Shown here: positions 15,123-24,167 of the stretch, one piece after another
Numbering within the stretch: the first letter of the stretch is position 1
How the letters are laid out: each line of letters begins with the position of its first letter
Assembly (NCBI RefSeq): GCF_038181555.1
Contig: NZ_JBBWUA010000009.1
Location: 1-64,000 of the forward strand
Direction: 5' to 3'
Source: Desulfitobacterium sp038181555
GTDB taxonomy: Bacteria > Bacillota > Desulfitobacteriia > Desulfitobacteriales > Desulfitobacteriaceae
DNA length: 64,000 nt
Notes under the pieces: generated by a model
The model's database searches: none
What the model was told of the DNA's origin: nothing
Seen by the model: the letters and a program-made list of their open reading frames with translations, nothing else
Program-made: the position numbers and the translations under genes

Positions 15123-16070
15123 TTAGTCCTCAGCTTTGCGGAACCCCAAGCCGAGGTCTTTCAACTTAGACTCCACTTCTTCCAAGGACTTGCGACCGAG
15201 GTTACGCACCTTGATCATGTCCTCTTCCGTCTTTTGGGTCAGTTCCTCTACGGAGTTAATACCGGCCCGTTTCAGACAATTGTAAGAGCGGACTGATAGG
15301 TCAAGATCTTCAATCGTCATCTCCAGGATTTTGTCCTTCGCTTCTTCTTCTTTCTCGACCATGATCTCAACATGGTTGAGCTTATCGGTGAGTCCGATGA
15401 AGAGGCGTAGATGCTCGCTAAGAATCTTCGCAGCCAAACTGGTCGCTTCTTCCGGTGTGATACTGCCGTTGGACCAGACTTCAAGGGTTAGCTTGTCATA
15501 GTCTGTGACCATACCGACGCGAGTATCTTCAACCGTGTAATTGACCTTATAGATGGGTGCAAAGATGGAGTCAATGGGAATGATTCCGATGGCTTGGTCT
15601 GGCTTCTTGTTTTTATCAGCCGGAACATAGCCCCGTCCTCTTTCGGCAGTCATCTCCATGAAGAGGCGACCGTCCTTATCCAAAGTTGCAATCTTCAAGT
15701 CCGGATTGAGAATTTCAATGTCAGCGTCGGTGATGATATCACCGGCCTTGATGACTCCTTCTCCTTCGGCTTCAAGACGGAGAACTTTGATTTCATCCGT
15801 ATGCCCTTTTAAAGCAAGGCTCTTGAGATTCAGAATAATGTCTGTGACATCCTCTAAAACCCCCGGTACAGTAGAAAACTCGTGGAGTACCCCTTCGATC
15901 TTTACAGATGTGACTGCAGTCCCCGGAAGAGAGGATAGGAGAATTCTTCTCAAGGAGTTGCCTAGAGTAATCCCATACCCTCTTTCGAGAGGCTCAACGA
16001 CAAATTTAGCATATGAATTATCGTCAGTTCGTTCGACACATTCAATCTTGGGCTTCTCGATTTCTAACAT
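15123..16070 (-). CDS. rpoA: RNA polymerase alpha subunit
   Basis: 315 residues from the ATG at 16070, which has AGAAGGTG correctly spaced and gives the standard N-terminus MLEIEKPKIE. The N-terminal assembly domain contains RGYGITLGNSLRRILLSSLP. The C-terminal DNA/activator-binding domain contains LDLSVRSYNCLKRAGI and VRNLGRKSLEE. It dimerises to start core polymerase assembly. It lies in the alpha operon between rpsD and rplQ. Confidence 0.98.
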   Translation of the reverse strand: MLEIEKPKIECVERTDDNSYAKFVVEPLERGYGITLGNSLRRILLSSLPGTAVTSVKIEGVLHEFSTVPGVLEDVTDIILNLKSLALKGHTDEIKVLRLEAEGEGVIKAGDIITDADIEILNPDLKIATLDKDGRLFMEMTAERGRGYVPADKNKKPDQAIGIIPIDSIFAPIYKVNYTVEDTRVGMVTDYDKLTLEVWSNGSITPEEATSLAAKILSEHLRLFIGLTDKLNHVEIMVEKEEEAKDKILEMTIEDLDLSVRSYNCLKRAGINSVEELTQKTEEDMIKVRNLGRKSLEEVESKLKDLGLGFRKAED

Positions 16071-16127
16071 CGGAATGCACCTTCTTTCTCGGGAACTTGA
16101 TATCAACAAGCCATCCTAAGCTCATGA

Positions 16128-16754
16128 TTAGCGGGAGTATTTCTCAACAATAAGATGTTCTTGGATGGGCATTTGAATATCGTCTCGAGCAGGTAGTTCA
16201 ATGATTGTTCCTGTAGCAGCTGTAGCATCCAAGCTCATCCATTTCGGTGGAGTCCGGTCCAAATTGGACAGGATTTCCTTCAAACGCGGTGAAGATTTGC
16301 TGGCCTCTTTGACGCCAACTACATCCCCTACACGAACAAGGAAGGAAGGAATATCAACACGGCTGCCATTCACCGTAAAGTGACCATGGCGAACCAGTTG
16401 GCGAGCTTCCGGACGAGACGTTGCAAAGCCAAGTTGGAATACAACGTTGTCAAGACGACGCTCTAAGAGACGAAGGAGGTTTTCCCCGACGATCCCTTTT
16501 TGGCGATTAGCCTTATCATAGTAGCTGCGGAATTGTTTTTCCATAACGCCATAAATACGACGTACTTTTTGTTTTTCACGCAACTGAATGCCGTATTCAG
16601 TTGGCTTTTTGCCACGGCTTTGACCGTGTTGGCCAGGAGCATAAGCACGACGATCAATCGCGCATTTGCCTGTATAACAACGATCTCCTTTAAGGAAGAG
16701 CTTCATACCCTCCCGACGACATAAACGACAAACAGGGCCTGTATATCTTGCCAT
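16128..16754 (-). CDS. rpsD: 30S ribosomal protein S4
   Basis: 208 residues. MARYTGPVCRLCRREGMKLF carries the N-terminal Cys pair of a zinc-type S4, with further Cys at GDRCYTGKCAI, making a four-Cys site. The S4 RNA-binding domain follows (RRLDNVVFQLGFATSRPEAR, HFTVNGSRVDIPS). It is a primary 16S rRNA binder at the 5' domain and in many bacteria a translational repressor of the alpha operon. Placed between rpsK and rpoA, as is typical in Clostridia. Confidence 0.98.
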   Translation of the reverse strand: MARYTGPVCRLCRREGMKLFLKGDRCYTGKCAIDRRAYAPGQHGQSRGKKPTEYGIQLREKQKVRRIYGVMEKQFRSYYDKANRQKGIVGENLLRLLERRLDNVVFQLGFATSRPEARQLVRHGHFTVNGSRVDIPSFLVRVGDVVGVKEASKSSPRLKEILSNLDRTPPKWMSLDATAATGTIIELPARDDIQMPIQEHLIVEKYSR

Positions 16755-16766
16755 GATGACACCTCC

Positions 16767-17156
16767 TTATACTCTTCTACGTTTCGGAGGCCGACAACCG
16801 TTATGCGGAATCGGCGTCACGTCTTTAATCATATTAACCTCTAAACCAGCGGCTTGGAGGGCACGGATAGCAGCCTCACGGCCAGCTCCCGGTCCTTTGA
16901 CGAAGCACTCTACTTCTTTCAAGCCATGTTCCATAGCAGCTTTAGCAGCGGTCTCAGCAGCCATTTGGGCAGCATAAGGAGTGCTCTTACGAGATCCTTT
17001 GAAGCCAAGTGCGCCTGCACTGGACCAGGAGATCACATTACCATTTGTATCGGCAATCGTGACCATGCTATTGTTAAACGTTGACTTAATATGGGCAACG
17101 CCTGTAGCAATGTTTTTGCGCTCACGGCGTTTTGTGCGTACAACTTTACGCGCCAT
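16767..17156 (-). CDS. rpsK: 30S ribosomal protein S11
   Basis: 129 residues. The basic N-terminus MARKVVRTKRRERKNI is followed by THIKSTFNNSMV-like (AHIKSTFNNSMVTIADTNGN) and C-terminal DVTPIPHNGCRPPKRRRV, all characteristic. It forms part of the 30S platform near the E-site mRNA. It lies 18 nt after rpsM and 12 nt before rpsD in one transcript. Confidence 0.98.
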   Translation of the reverse strand: MARKVVRTKRRERKNIATGVAHIKSTFNNSMVTIADTNGNVISWSSAGALGFKGSRKSTPYAAQMAAETAAKAAMEHGLKEVECFVKGPGAGREAAIRALQAAGLEVNMIKDVTPIPHNGCRPPKRRRV

Positions 17157-17174
17157 CTCGTTAATCCCCCCTTA

Positions 17175-17546
17175 CTACTTTTTGCGTTTTGCTCCAACAG
17201 TTTTGATCGGACCTTTACGGGTACGAGCATTCGTCTTCGTACGTTGTCCACGTACAGGAAGCCCACGACGATGACGTAATCCACGATAGCAACCGATTTC
17301 CATCAGACGCTTAATATTAAGGGATACTTCCCGACGCAAGTCACCTTCAACTTTAATTTCTTTATCGATAACTTCCCGGAGGCTATTCACTTCCTCTTCG
17401 GACAAGTCACGAATACGAGTATCCGGGTTGACGCCGGTTTGGGCAAGGATTTTGTGTGCGGTGGGAAGACCTATGCCATAGATATAGGTGAGACCCACTT
17501 CAACACGTTTTTCCCGCGGTAAATCTACTCCAGCGATACGTGCCAT
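17175..17546 (-). CDS. rpsM: 30S ribosomal protein S13
   Basis: 123 residues. It starts MARIAGVDLPREKRVEVGLT and has the C-terminal basic stretch RHRRGLPVRGQRTKTNART. It contacts 16S rRNA in the head and forms inter-subunit bridges with 23S rRNA and L5. A 173-nt spacer separates it from rpmJ; I see no clear promoter or hairpin in that spacer. Confidence 0.98.
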   Translation of the reverse strand: MARIAGVDLPREKRVEVGLTYIYGIGLPTAHKILAQTGVNPDTRIRDLSEEEVNSLREVIDKEIKVEGDLRREVSLNIKRLMEIGCYRGLRHRRGLPVRGQRTKTNARTRKGPIKTVGAKRKK

Positions 17547-17719
17547 CTAAACTTTACACCCCCATAAGCTGTTACACCGATAGGGCTCATGCCCCACGGT
17601 TGACAATATTACTAAACAAACCATCCGCAACAAACTCTAGTTAAGCAAGTAGACAGCTCCCGCTACATTGGATCTAGCTCTAGTTCCAACCAGCCGCGCA
17701 ACGGTGAGTCTCCTTTGTC

Positions 17720-17833
17720 TTATCCTTGCCTTTGTTTGTGTTTCGGGTTTTCACAAATCACCATGACTTTGCCATGGCGCTTAATGACCTTGCATTTTTC
17801 ACAGATCTTTTTCACAGAAGGCCTTACTTTCAC
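17720..17833 (-). CDS. rpmJ: 50S ribosomal protein L36
   Basis: 37 residues from a GTG at 17833 with GGGAGGGG upstream. The sequence begins MKVRPSVKKICEKCKVIKRH and ends VICENPKHKQRQG. It has the C-x2-C ... C ... H zinc set of the zinc-binding (C+) form of L36. Standard position between infA and rpsM. Confidence 0.97.
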   Translation of the reverse strand: MKVRPSVKKICEKCKVIKRHGKVMVICENPKHKQRQG

Positions 17834-17855
17834 CGTAATCCCCTCCCTTTGGTCG

Positions 17856-18074
17856 TTACTTAAACCGATATACGATCCGCCCGCGAGACAAGTCATAGGG
17901 AGATAGCTCCACAGTAACTCGGTCTCCCGGCAGAATACGTATAAAATTCATCCGGATCTTCCCAGATACATGCGCCAAAACCTGGTGTCCATTAGCTAAT
18001 TCCACTAAAAACATGGCATTCGGCAGCGGTTCCAGGACCTTTCCTTCAACTTCAATAACGTCTTCTTTTGACAT
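17856..18074 (-). CDS. infA: translation initiation factor IF-1
   Basis: 72 residues, a single S1-like OB fold (VEGKVLEPLPNAMFLVELAN, HVSGKIRMNFIRILPGDRV, VELSPYDLSRGRIVYRFK). It binds the 30S A-site during initiation together with IF-2 and IF-3. It lies 34 nt after map; the small KOW-domain protein that often sits between map and infA in Clostridia is absent. Confidence 0.98.
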   Translation of the reverse strand: MSKEDVIEVEGKVLEPLPNAMFLVELANGHQVLAHVSGKIRMNFIRILPGDRVTVELSPYDLSRGRIVYRFK

Positions 18075-18108
18075 GTTCAGCCCTCCTCCGGCACTCCATC
18101 GGGTGTAT

Positions 18109-18855
18109 TTAACTCCGAGTTAATATCTCAGGGCCATTTTCTGTAATGGCTACTGTGTGTTCGAAATGGGCAGATGCTTTACCGTCCTTCGTCACGACAG
18201 TCCAATGGTCACTTAAGACTTTCACTTCGTAAGCTCCCAAGTTAACCATAGGTTCGATAGCCAAAACCATCCCGATTTCGAGTCGTGGCCCTCGGCCTGG
18301 CTTACCGTAGTTGGGAATTTGCGGATCCTCATGCATCGCCCGGCCAATTCCATGGCCGACATAGTCTCGTACAACGGATAAGCCATGGGCTTCCACATGG
18401 GTTTGAATGGCATGCGATATATCTTGGAGGCGGTTGCCTTTGATTGCTTGGGGTATCCCCAGCATCAAGGATTCTTCAGTAACTCGCAATAGCATCTGCA
18501 GTTCTTCAGAAATTTCACCAACCGGCAAGGTAATCGCTGCATCTCCCACATATCCATCAAAAACCGCACCACAGTCAATACTGATAATATCTCCAGATTC
18601 CAAGGTCCTTAAACCGGGGAACCCGTGAACCACTTGCTCATTGACAGAAGTACATAAAGAGGATGGGAATCCATTATACCCTTTGAAGGCAGGAACCGCA
18701 CCGCATTTTCGGATATACTCCTCGGCGATTCGATCCAACTCCCCTGTGGTGACTCCTGGTCGCACACTTTCGCGCATCAACTGAAGGGTGTCAGCCACAA
18801 TCTTTCCTGCTTTTTTCATCCGTACAATTTGAGAAGGATTTTTCAACTCAATCAT
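18109..18855 (-). CDS. map: methionine aminopeptidase, type I
   Basis: 248 residues from the ATG at 18855 (TTGGAG 8 nt upstream; an alternative ATG at 18861). It removes initiator Met from new proteins. Metal ligands are visible: Asp in ISIDCGAVFDGYVGDAA, His in YVGHGIGRAMHEDP, Glu in LAIEPMVNLG and in HFEHTVAIT. It lacks the N-terminal SEC-C zinc extension seen in some Firmicutes. It overlaps the adk stop by 8 nt. Confidence 0.97.
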   Translation of the reverse strand: MIELKNPSQIVRMKKAGKIVADTLQLMRESVRPGVTTGELDRIAEEYIRKCGAVPAFKGYNGFPSSLCTSVNEQVVHGFPGLRTLESGDIISIDCGAVFDGYVGDAAITLPVGEISEELQMLLRVTEESLMLGIPQAIKGNRLQDISHAIQTHVEAHGLSVVRDYVGHGIGRAMHEDPQIPNYGKPGRGPRLEIGMVLAIEPMVNLGAYEVKVLSDHWTVVTKDGKASAHFEHTVAITENGPEILTRS

Positions 18856-19498
18856 GAGCATGCTCCAAGGCTTTTACAATGTCTTGCAAAACCTTTGCAA
18901 TATCTTGGTCCCCGTTTATCTCCTTCAGCAATCCTTTTTCTCGATAATAATCGATGAGGGGCTGAGTTTGATCATTATAGACCTGTAATCGGTTCTTGGC
19001 GGTTTCCAAAGTATCATCGTTTCTTTGATAAAGTTCTCCACCGCATTTGTCACAAGCTTCAGAAGCTGGTGGATTGAATACCATATGATAGGTTGCTCCA
19101 CATTGCCGGCAAATCCGGCGTCCCGTCAGACGCTCAAGGAGCTTAGTTTCGGGAACTTCGATATTGATAACGCCATCGAGGTTCATCTTCAGATCACTGA
19201 TGATCTTATCTAAGGCATCCGCTTGAGCGACTGTCCGTGGAAAACCATCTAACAAAAAACCTTTGCTACAATCGGGCTCGGCTAATCGCTCAGCGACGAT
19301 CCCGATGGTTACCTCGTCAGGCACGAGGGAACCGGCATCCATATACTCTTTTGCTTTGATGCCTAGGGCAGTCCCTGCTTTAATTGCAGCTCGGAACATA
19401 TCCCCGGTAGAAATATGAGGAATTTGATACCTCGTAATTAAATCGGCAGCTTGTGTTCCTTTTCCGGCCCCAGGTGGTCCCATGAGGATTGCTCTCAT
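18848..19498 (-). CDS. adk: adenylate kinase
   Basis: 216 residues. P-loop GPPGAGKGTQA, AMP-binding HISTGDMFRAAIK and LDGFPRTVAQA, and a long-form LID with a four-Cys zinc site (CRQCGATYH ... CDKCGGEL). It catalyses ATP + AMP = 2 ADP. The zinc LID is typical of Gram-positive enzymes. Standard position between secY and map. Confidence 0.98.
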   Translation of the reverse strand: MRAILMGPPGAGKGTQAADLITRYQIPHISTGDMFRAAIKAGTALGIKAKEYMDAGSLVPDEVTIGIVAERLAEPDCSKGFLLDGFPRTVAQADALDKIISDLKMNLDGVINIEVPETKLLERLTGRRICRQCGATYHMVFNPPASEACDKCGGELYQRNDDTLETAKNRLQVYNDQTQPLIDYYREKGLLKEINGDQDIAKVLQDIVKALEHAHD

Positions 19499-19509
19499 AG
19501 TTTACCTCC

Positions 19510-20799
19510 TTATTTCATGAAACCTTGGTAGTGCCGCTGCATAAGCATGGACTCCAATTGTTTCATGGTCTCAAGTGCTACGCTCACGACAATCAAGAGT
19601 GAGGTACCACCTAATGAAATGTTTTGAATTCCAGTCAGTCCGATAATTAAACTCGGAAGAACTGCAATCAAGGCGAGAAAGGTTCCGCCAGCCAGAGTGA
19701 GGCGGCTTAAAATCTTGGAAAGATAATCGGCCGTAGCACGACCGGGGCGAAGTCCAGGTATAAACCCGCCATACTTCTTCAGATTATCTGCCACATCCAC
19801 GGGATTAAAGGATACCGCGGTGTAGAAGTAGGTGAAGAAGATGATCAATATCGCATACATGAACAGATAGGGAATCGAAGTCAGCGAGCCATTCATGACC
19901 ATCCACTTGTTCACGAACTGAACATAACCTGAGGTTGCCGGCATCCAGGTTGCAATCGTACTCGGGAATGCGAGCAAGGAGATTGCAAAGATGATGGGGA
20001 TAACCCCGGCTTGGTTGACCTTCATAGGAATATGTGAGGTTTGACCTCCATATGTCCGACGGCCGACCACACGTTTAGCGTATTGAACTTGGATTCTCCG
20101 TTGTCCTTCTTGGATGAAAACAACTCCAGCGATAATCGCTGCGCCGATAACAACCAGTCCGAGAACGGAAAGGGCATTGATTTCACCAACCTTGAGGAGT
20201 CCGGCAATGTACTTAATCGCATCAGGCACTCCAGCCACAATCCCAGCGAAGATGATCAAGGATATCCCGTTACCGATCCCATTCTCCGTAATCCGTTCTC
20301 CTAACCACATTAGGAAGGCTGTTCCAGCGGTAAGGATTAGAGCTACGAGGAGATAGATAGCCCATTCCATTCCTGGTTGAGGAATGAGAAGAGCTCCCCG
20401 GAGACCGAAGGTCATACCGAAACCTTGGATAAAGCCAAGAATAACGGTTCCATAACGAGTATACTGAGTGATTTTCTTCCGCCCGTATTCCCCTTCTTTA
20501 GCTAAACGCTCCAGATAAGGAATGACAATCGTCAAGAGCTGAAGAATAATCGAGGCTGTGATATAGGGTGTAATGCTTAGAGCGAAGACCGAGAACCTTC
20601 TAAACGATCCACCAGAAAAAGTATCTAAGAAATCATATAATGTGCCCGATCCCAACATCTGTGACAGAACATCATGGTTGATGAAGGGAATCGGAATATG
20701 AGCACCAATCCGGAAAACAAGGAACATCAATAAGGTGAATCCGATTTTTTTCCTGAGTTCTGGCACATTCCAGGCATTTTTCAGGGAATCGACGATCAT
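19510..20799 (-). CDS. secY: protein translocase subunit SecY
   Basis: 429 residues from the ATG at 20799 (GAGGTGG upstream), giving the usual MIVDSLKNAWNVPELRKKI start. It has ten membrane segments with the conserved plug region, the cytoplasmic loop GQTSHIPMKVNQAGVIPIIF, and FNPVDVADNLKKYGGFIPGL. It forms the protein-conducting channel with SecE (46009) and SecG. It exports ordinary Sec substrates and the SipW-type precursors found in this window. Confidence 0.98.
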   Translation of the reverse strand: MIVDSLKNAWNVPELRKKIGFTLLMFLVFRIGAHIPIPFINHDVLSQMLGSGTLYDFLDTFSGGSFRRFSVFALSITPYITASIILQLLTIVIPYLERLAKEGEYGRKKITQYTRYGTVILGFIQGFGMTFGLRGALLIPQPGMEWAIYLLVALILTAGTAFLMWLGERITENGIGNGISLIIFAGIVAGVPDAIKYIAGLLKVGEINALSVLGLVVIGAAIIAGVVFIQEGQRRIQVQYAKRVVGRRTYGGQTSHIPMKVNQAGVIPIIFAISLLAFPSTIATWMPATSGYVQFVNKWMVMNGSLTSIPYLFMYAILIIFFTYFYTAVSFNPVDVADNLKKYGGFIPGLRPGRATADYLSKILSRLTLAGGTFLALIAVLPSLIIGLTGIQNISLGGTSLLIVVSVALETMKQLESMLMQRHYQGFMK

Positions 20800-20800
20800 C

Positions 20801-21241
20801 TTATTCCACCTCGACTTTTCCACCGGCAGCGACAATCTTCTCCGCTGCGGATGGGCTGACTTTGTCAACTTGTACAGTCAGGGCTTTGGTCAGTTCTCCT
20901 GTTCCCAGTATCTTTACGCCATCTTTGACTGTCTTGATGAGGCCCACTTCGAAAAGGCTCTCATAGTTCACGACTGCGCCATTTTCAAAGCGCTCCAAGT
21001 CGCGGACATTCAATACTACAAATTCTTTTTTGAAGATATTTGTGAAGCCACGTTTTGGCATCCGGCGGGCCAGAGGTTGTTGGCCGCCCTCGAATCCAGG
21101 ACGTACACCGCCACCAGAACGGGCTTTTTGACCTTTATGACCTTTACCAGAGGTTTTACCCGTTCCAGAACCGATTCCGCGGCCTAGACGCTTAGGAGCT
21201 TTAGTTGAACCTTCTGCAGGCTTAAGTTCATGCAATTTCAT
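20801..21241 (-). CDS. rplO: 50S ribosomal protein L15
   Basis: 146 residues from the ATG at 21241 (GGAGGTG upstream), giving MKLHELKPAEGSTKAPKR. The Gly-rich basic N-terminal arm (GRGIGSGTGKTSGKGHKGQK) is diagnostic; the C-terminal half is globular. It is a late-assembly protein that contacts several 23S rRNA domains. It lies one base from secY. Confidence 0.97.
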   Translation of the reverse strand: MKLHELKPAEGSTKAPKRLGRGIGSGTGKTSGKGHKGQKARSGGGVRPGFEGGQQPLARRMPKRGFTNIFKKEFVVLNVRDLERFENGAVVNYESLFEVGLIKTVKDGVKILGTGELTKALTVQVDKVSPSAAEKIVAAGGKVEVE

Positions 21242-21259
21242 GCTCGTCAACACCTCCTT

Positions 21260-21442
21260 CTATTCTGCGACGTTTTCCACCGCAACCAAGTGTGCGCATT
21301 TGCGAACCATCCCTTGGATACTGGGTGTATCGTCATGAACTACACTTGAACCCAGCTTCCCTAAGCCGAGGGCTTTGAGGACTTTGTGTTGGTTCTCTGA
21401 ATACCCAATCGGGCTTTTTACGAGTGTTACTATTATTTTCAC
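21260..21442 (-). CDS. rpmD: 50S ribosomal protein L30
   Basis: 60 residues, GTG start with GGGAGGG upstream. MKIIVTLVKSPIGYSENQHK and LGLGKLGSSVVHDDTPSIQG match L30; the C-terminus MVRKCAHLVAVENVAE is typical of the short bacterial form. Standard position between rpsE and rplO. Confidence 0.96.
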   Translation of the reverse strand: MKIIVTLVKSPIGYSENQHKVLKALGLGKLGSSVVHDDTPSIQGMVRKCAHLVAVENVAE

Positions 21443-21454
21443 TGCTAACCCTCC

Positions 21455-21952
21455 CTAACCCAGAATTTCTTCTACGGTTTTTCCGCGGAGTTTAGCAACA
21501 TCTTCCGCCCGCTTCAGAGATTTTAAGGCAGTCATTGTAGCATTCACCATGTTGTGAGGATTTGCGGATCCTAAAGACTTGGTGAGAATGTCCTTTACGC
21601 CAGCTGCTTCAAGTACAGCACGAACTGCACCGCCAGCGATAACGCCGGTACCTTTGTGAGCCGGTTTCAGAAGTACTGAACCTGCTCCATAGTTGCCGAC
21701 GATTGGATGAGGAATTGTGGTGCTAATCATTGGTACCGAAACCATATTCTTTTTGGCATCTTCAATGCCTTTGCGAATGGCTTCAGGTACCTCTCCGGCT
21801 TTACCGAGTCCAGCTCCGACATTGCCGTGGCCATCGCCGACGACGACGAGTGCGCTGAAGCTGAAACGGCGTCCCCCTTTGACAACTTTTGCCACGCGGG
21901 CAATATGAACGACTTTTTCAGTCAACTCTTTACTTGCATCGATATTCGCCAA
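21455..21952 (-). CDS. rpsE: 30S ribosomal protein S5
   Basis: 165 residues, TTG start with GGAGGGAAATTCA upstream. Double-stranded RNA-binding-like N-domain (KVVKGGRRFSFSALVVVGD) and C-domain (KPAHKGTGVIAGGAVRAVLE, SLGSANPHNMVNATM). It takes part in translational accuracy and mRNA unwinding at the 30S entry site. Confidence 0.98.
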   Translation of the reverse strand: MANIDASKELTEKVVHIARVAKVVKGGRRFSFSALVVVGDGHGNVGAGLGKAGEVPEAIRKGIEDAKKNMVSVPMISTTIPHPIVGNYGAGSVLLKPAHKGTGVIAGGAVRAVLEAAGVKDILTKSLGSANPHNMVNATMTALKSLKRAEDVAKLRGKTVEEILG

Positions 21953-21976
21953 TGAATTTCCCTCCTTTACCGTGTC

Positions 21977-22345
21977 TTAGAAGTCTAGACCGGCCTCACG
22001 AGCTGCTTGTGCGACAGCCGCAATCCGTCCGTGGTAGATGTTTCCGCCACGGTCAAAAACCACTTTGGAAACTCCCTTTTCTAGTGCTCGTTTACCAACC
22101 AATTCGCCAACTTTTTGTGCTCCCTCAATGTTGCCTCCTGCAAGATTTGCAGCTTTAAACTCTGGGTCTAAAGAAGAAGCAGCCACTAAAGTCACTCCTA
22201 GCTCGTCGTTGATAACTTGAGCGTAAATATGGTTGAGGCTTCGGAATACGGCCAAACGCGGACGTGACGCTGTGCCGAATACGCTTTTCCGAACGCGCTT
22301 ATGCTTGTTCTTGCGAATTGCTTTACGGTCAATTTGTGTGATCAA
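21977..22345 (-). CDS. rplR: 50S ribosomal protein L18
   Basis: 122 residues, TTG start. Basic N-terminus (RKNKHKRVRKSVFGTASRPR), LAVFRSLNHIYAQVI, and C-terminal FDRGGNIYHGRIAAVAQAAR. It binds 5S rRNA together with L5 in the central protuberance. Standard place between rplF and rpsE. Confidence 0.98.
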   Translation of the reverse strand: MITQIDRKAIRKNKHKRVRKSVFGTASRPRLAVFRSLNHIYAQVINDELGVTLVAASSLDPEFKAANLAGGNIEGAQKVGELVGKRALEKGVSKVVFDRGGNIYHGRIAAVAQAAREAGLDF

Positions 22346-22397
22346 AGGAAACTCACTCCTTTCATTGTTGCAAGAGTTTTTGCCCTTGCTTTAGATC

Positions 22398-22952
22398 TTA
22401 CTTCTTAGCGCCCTTTTTAGCGCCGGCTTTACCAGCTTTACGACGGACGATTTCGTTTGAATACTTGATTCCTTTACCTTTGTAAGGCTCAGGAGGACGT
22501 TCTTTACGGATCTCAGCGGCAAAATCACCGACAAGCTCTTTATCCATACCCATAACAATAATCTTGTTCTGAGCAGGAACTTCGAAATCGATTCCATCAA
22601 AAGGAATCAGCTCAACAGGATGAGATTTACCAACCGAGAGAACTAATTTGTTACCTTGCTTTGCAGCACGGTAGCCAACTCCAACCATATCCAAGCTCTT
22701 GGTAAAACCATTCGTAACTCCTTCAACCATATTAGCGATTAGAGTACGTGTTAAACCATGCAGGGAGCGGCTGAGAGGCTCATCGTCAGGACGTGTCACG
22801 ACGATTTGTTGATCTTCTAGAGCAATGTTGATATGCGAATGCATTTCTTTAGTTAAAGTTCCCTTAGGTCCTTTAACGGTGACAACACTGCCTTCTATTT
22901 TGACGTCGACGCCACTAGGAATACCAATGGGCCGCTTGCCAATTCTAGACAT
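22398..22952 (-). CDS. rplF: 50S ribosomal protein L6
   Basis: 184 residues from the ATG at 22952, 8 nt after GGAGG; an in-frame ATG at 22961 overlaps the ribosome site. Starts MSRIGKRPIGIPSGV; the C-terminal signature PEPYKGKGIKYSNEIVRRK is complete. It lies near the sarcin-ricin loop at the factor-binding site. Confidence 0.97.
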   Translation of the reverse strand: MSRIGKRPIGIPSGVDVKIEGSVVTVKGPKGTLTKEMHSHINIALEDQQIVVTRPDDEPLSRSLHGLTRTLIANMVEGVTNGFTKSLDMVGVGYRAAKQGNKLVLSVGKSHPVELIPFDGIDFEVPAQNKIIVMGMDKELVGDFAAEIRKERPPEPYKGKGIKYSNEIVRRKAGKAGAKKGAKK

Positions 22953-22976
22953 TCTCTGCACCTCCGTAGTATGTGA

Positions 22977-23375
22977 TTACCAAATGTAGCAGAGCACTTC
23001 TCCGCCAAGACCTTCTTGACGAGCCCGCTTGTCGGTCATGAGACCTTTGGATGTGGAGATAATTGCCACACCTAAGCCTCCCAAAACCTTCGGTACGTCA
23101 TCTTTTTTCGCATAAACGCGCAGTCCGGGACGGCTAATCCGTTTCAGCCCGGTGATAACGCGCTCACGATTCTGGCCGTATTTCAGATAACAACGGATTA
23201 CTCCTTGTTTATTATCGGAAATGTATTCAAAATCTTTGATGAAACCCTCTTCTTTTAGGATTTCAGCAATCGCTTTCTTGACATTGGAAGCAGGTACTTC
23301 AACTTTATCATGATAAACTGTGCCTGCATTACGAATGCGGGTCAAGAAATCTGCAATTGGATCTGACATTGCCAC
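22977..23375 (-). CDS. rpsH: 30S ribosomal protein S8
   Basis: 132 residues with a GTG start at 23375 (GGGGGA 8 nt upstream), giving the common MAMSDPIADFLTRIRNA; the in-frame ATG two codons later lacks spacing. C-terminal STSKGLMTDKRARQEGLGGE is the family signature. It binds helix 21 of 16S rRNA and in many bacteria represses the spc operon. Confidence 0.97.
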   Translation of the reverse strand: MAMSDPIADFLTRIRNAGTVYHDKVEVPASNVKKAIAEILKEEGFIKDFEYISDNKQGVIRCYLKYGQNRERVITGLKRISRPGLRVYAKKDDVPKVLGGLGVAIISTSKGLMTDKRARQEGLGGEVLCYIW

Positions 23376-23400
23376 TTGAGTCTTCCCCCTTCCTTACGCC

Positions 23401-23586
23401 TTACCAACTGGCCTTCTTCACGCCAGGAAGCTCGCCTTTGTACGCTAACTCCCTGAAGCAAATCCTGCATATTCCGAACTTGCGGATATATGCGTGGGGA
23501 CGGCCACAGAGTTTGCAACGGTTATGGTAGCGAACTGCATATTTTTGTTCACGTGCATTACGCACGATCATTGACTTTTTAGCCAC
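23401..23586 (-). CDS. rpsZ: 30S ribosomal protein S14, zinc-binding type
   Basis: 61 residues, GTG start. Cys pairs in RCKLCGRPHAY and GICRICFREL make the four-Cys zinc site of the short S14 form; PGVKKASW is the standard end. Some species keep a second zinc-free S14 elsewhere for zinc starvation; only this copy is in the window. Confidence 0.97.
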   Translation of the reverse strand: MAKKSMIVRNAREQKYAVRYHNRCKLCGRPHAYIRKFGICRICFRELAYKGELPGVKKASW

Positions 23587-23606
23587 GCTCTAGGACCCTC
23601 CTTTTT

Positions 23607-24146
23607 CTACTTACGGAATGGCATTCCGAGCATTCCGAGTAATTCACGAGCTTCCTCATCGGTTCCCGCCGTTGTGACGAAAATGATATCCATACCACGG
23701 AGCTTATCGATCTTATCATACTCGATTTCCGGGAAGATAAGCTGCTCTTTAACTCCGAGTGTATAGTTACCGCGTCCGTCGAAGGCTTTATCGGATACAC
23801 CGTGGAAGTCACGAACACGAGGTAACGCAACATTCATTAAACGATCAACAAACTCATACATACGGTCGCCGCGTAAGGTTACTTTCGTTCCGATTGGCAT
23901 TCCTGCACGGAGTTTGAAAGCAGCGATGGACTTTTTCGCCTTGGTTACAACAGGCTTTTGTCCGGTGATTTTCATCAGATCACCGACGGCAGCATCGATT
24001 GCTTTAGAGTTTTGGATGGCTTCACCCACGCCCACATTGATAACTACTTTTTCGAGTTTAGGAATTTCCATCACATTCTTATAGTTGAACTTCTGCTGTA
24101 AAGCAGGAGCTATTTCACTGGTGAACTTATCTTTTAGACGAGCCAA
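23607..24146 (-). CDS. rplE: 50S ribosomal protein L5
   Basis: 179 residues from a TTG start with GGGAGG upstream. NYKNVMEIPKLEKVVINVGV near the start and FPEIEYDKIDKLRGMDI near the end are L5 signatures. It binds 5S rRNA and touches P-site tRNA in the central protuberance. Confidence 0.98.
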   Translation of the reverse strand: MARLKDKFTSEIAPALQQKFNYKNVMEIPKLEKVVINVGVGEAIQNSKAIDAAVGDLMKITGQKPVVTKAKKSIAAFKLRAGMPIGTKVTLRGDRMYEFVDRLMNVALPRVRDFHGVSDKAFDGRGNYTLGVKEQLIFPEIEYDKIDKLRGMDIIFVTTAGTDEEARELLGMLGMPFRK

Positions 24147-24167
24147 CTAGGGTCCCTCCCTTCTCGA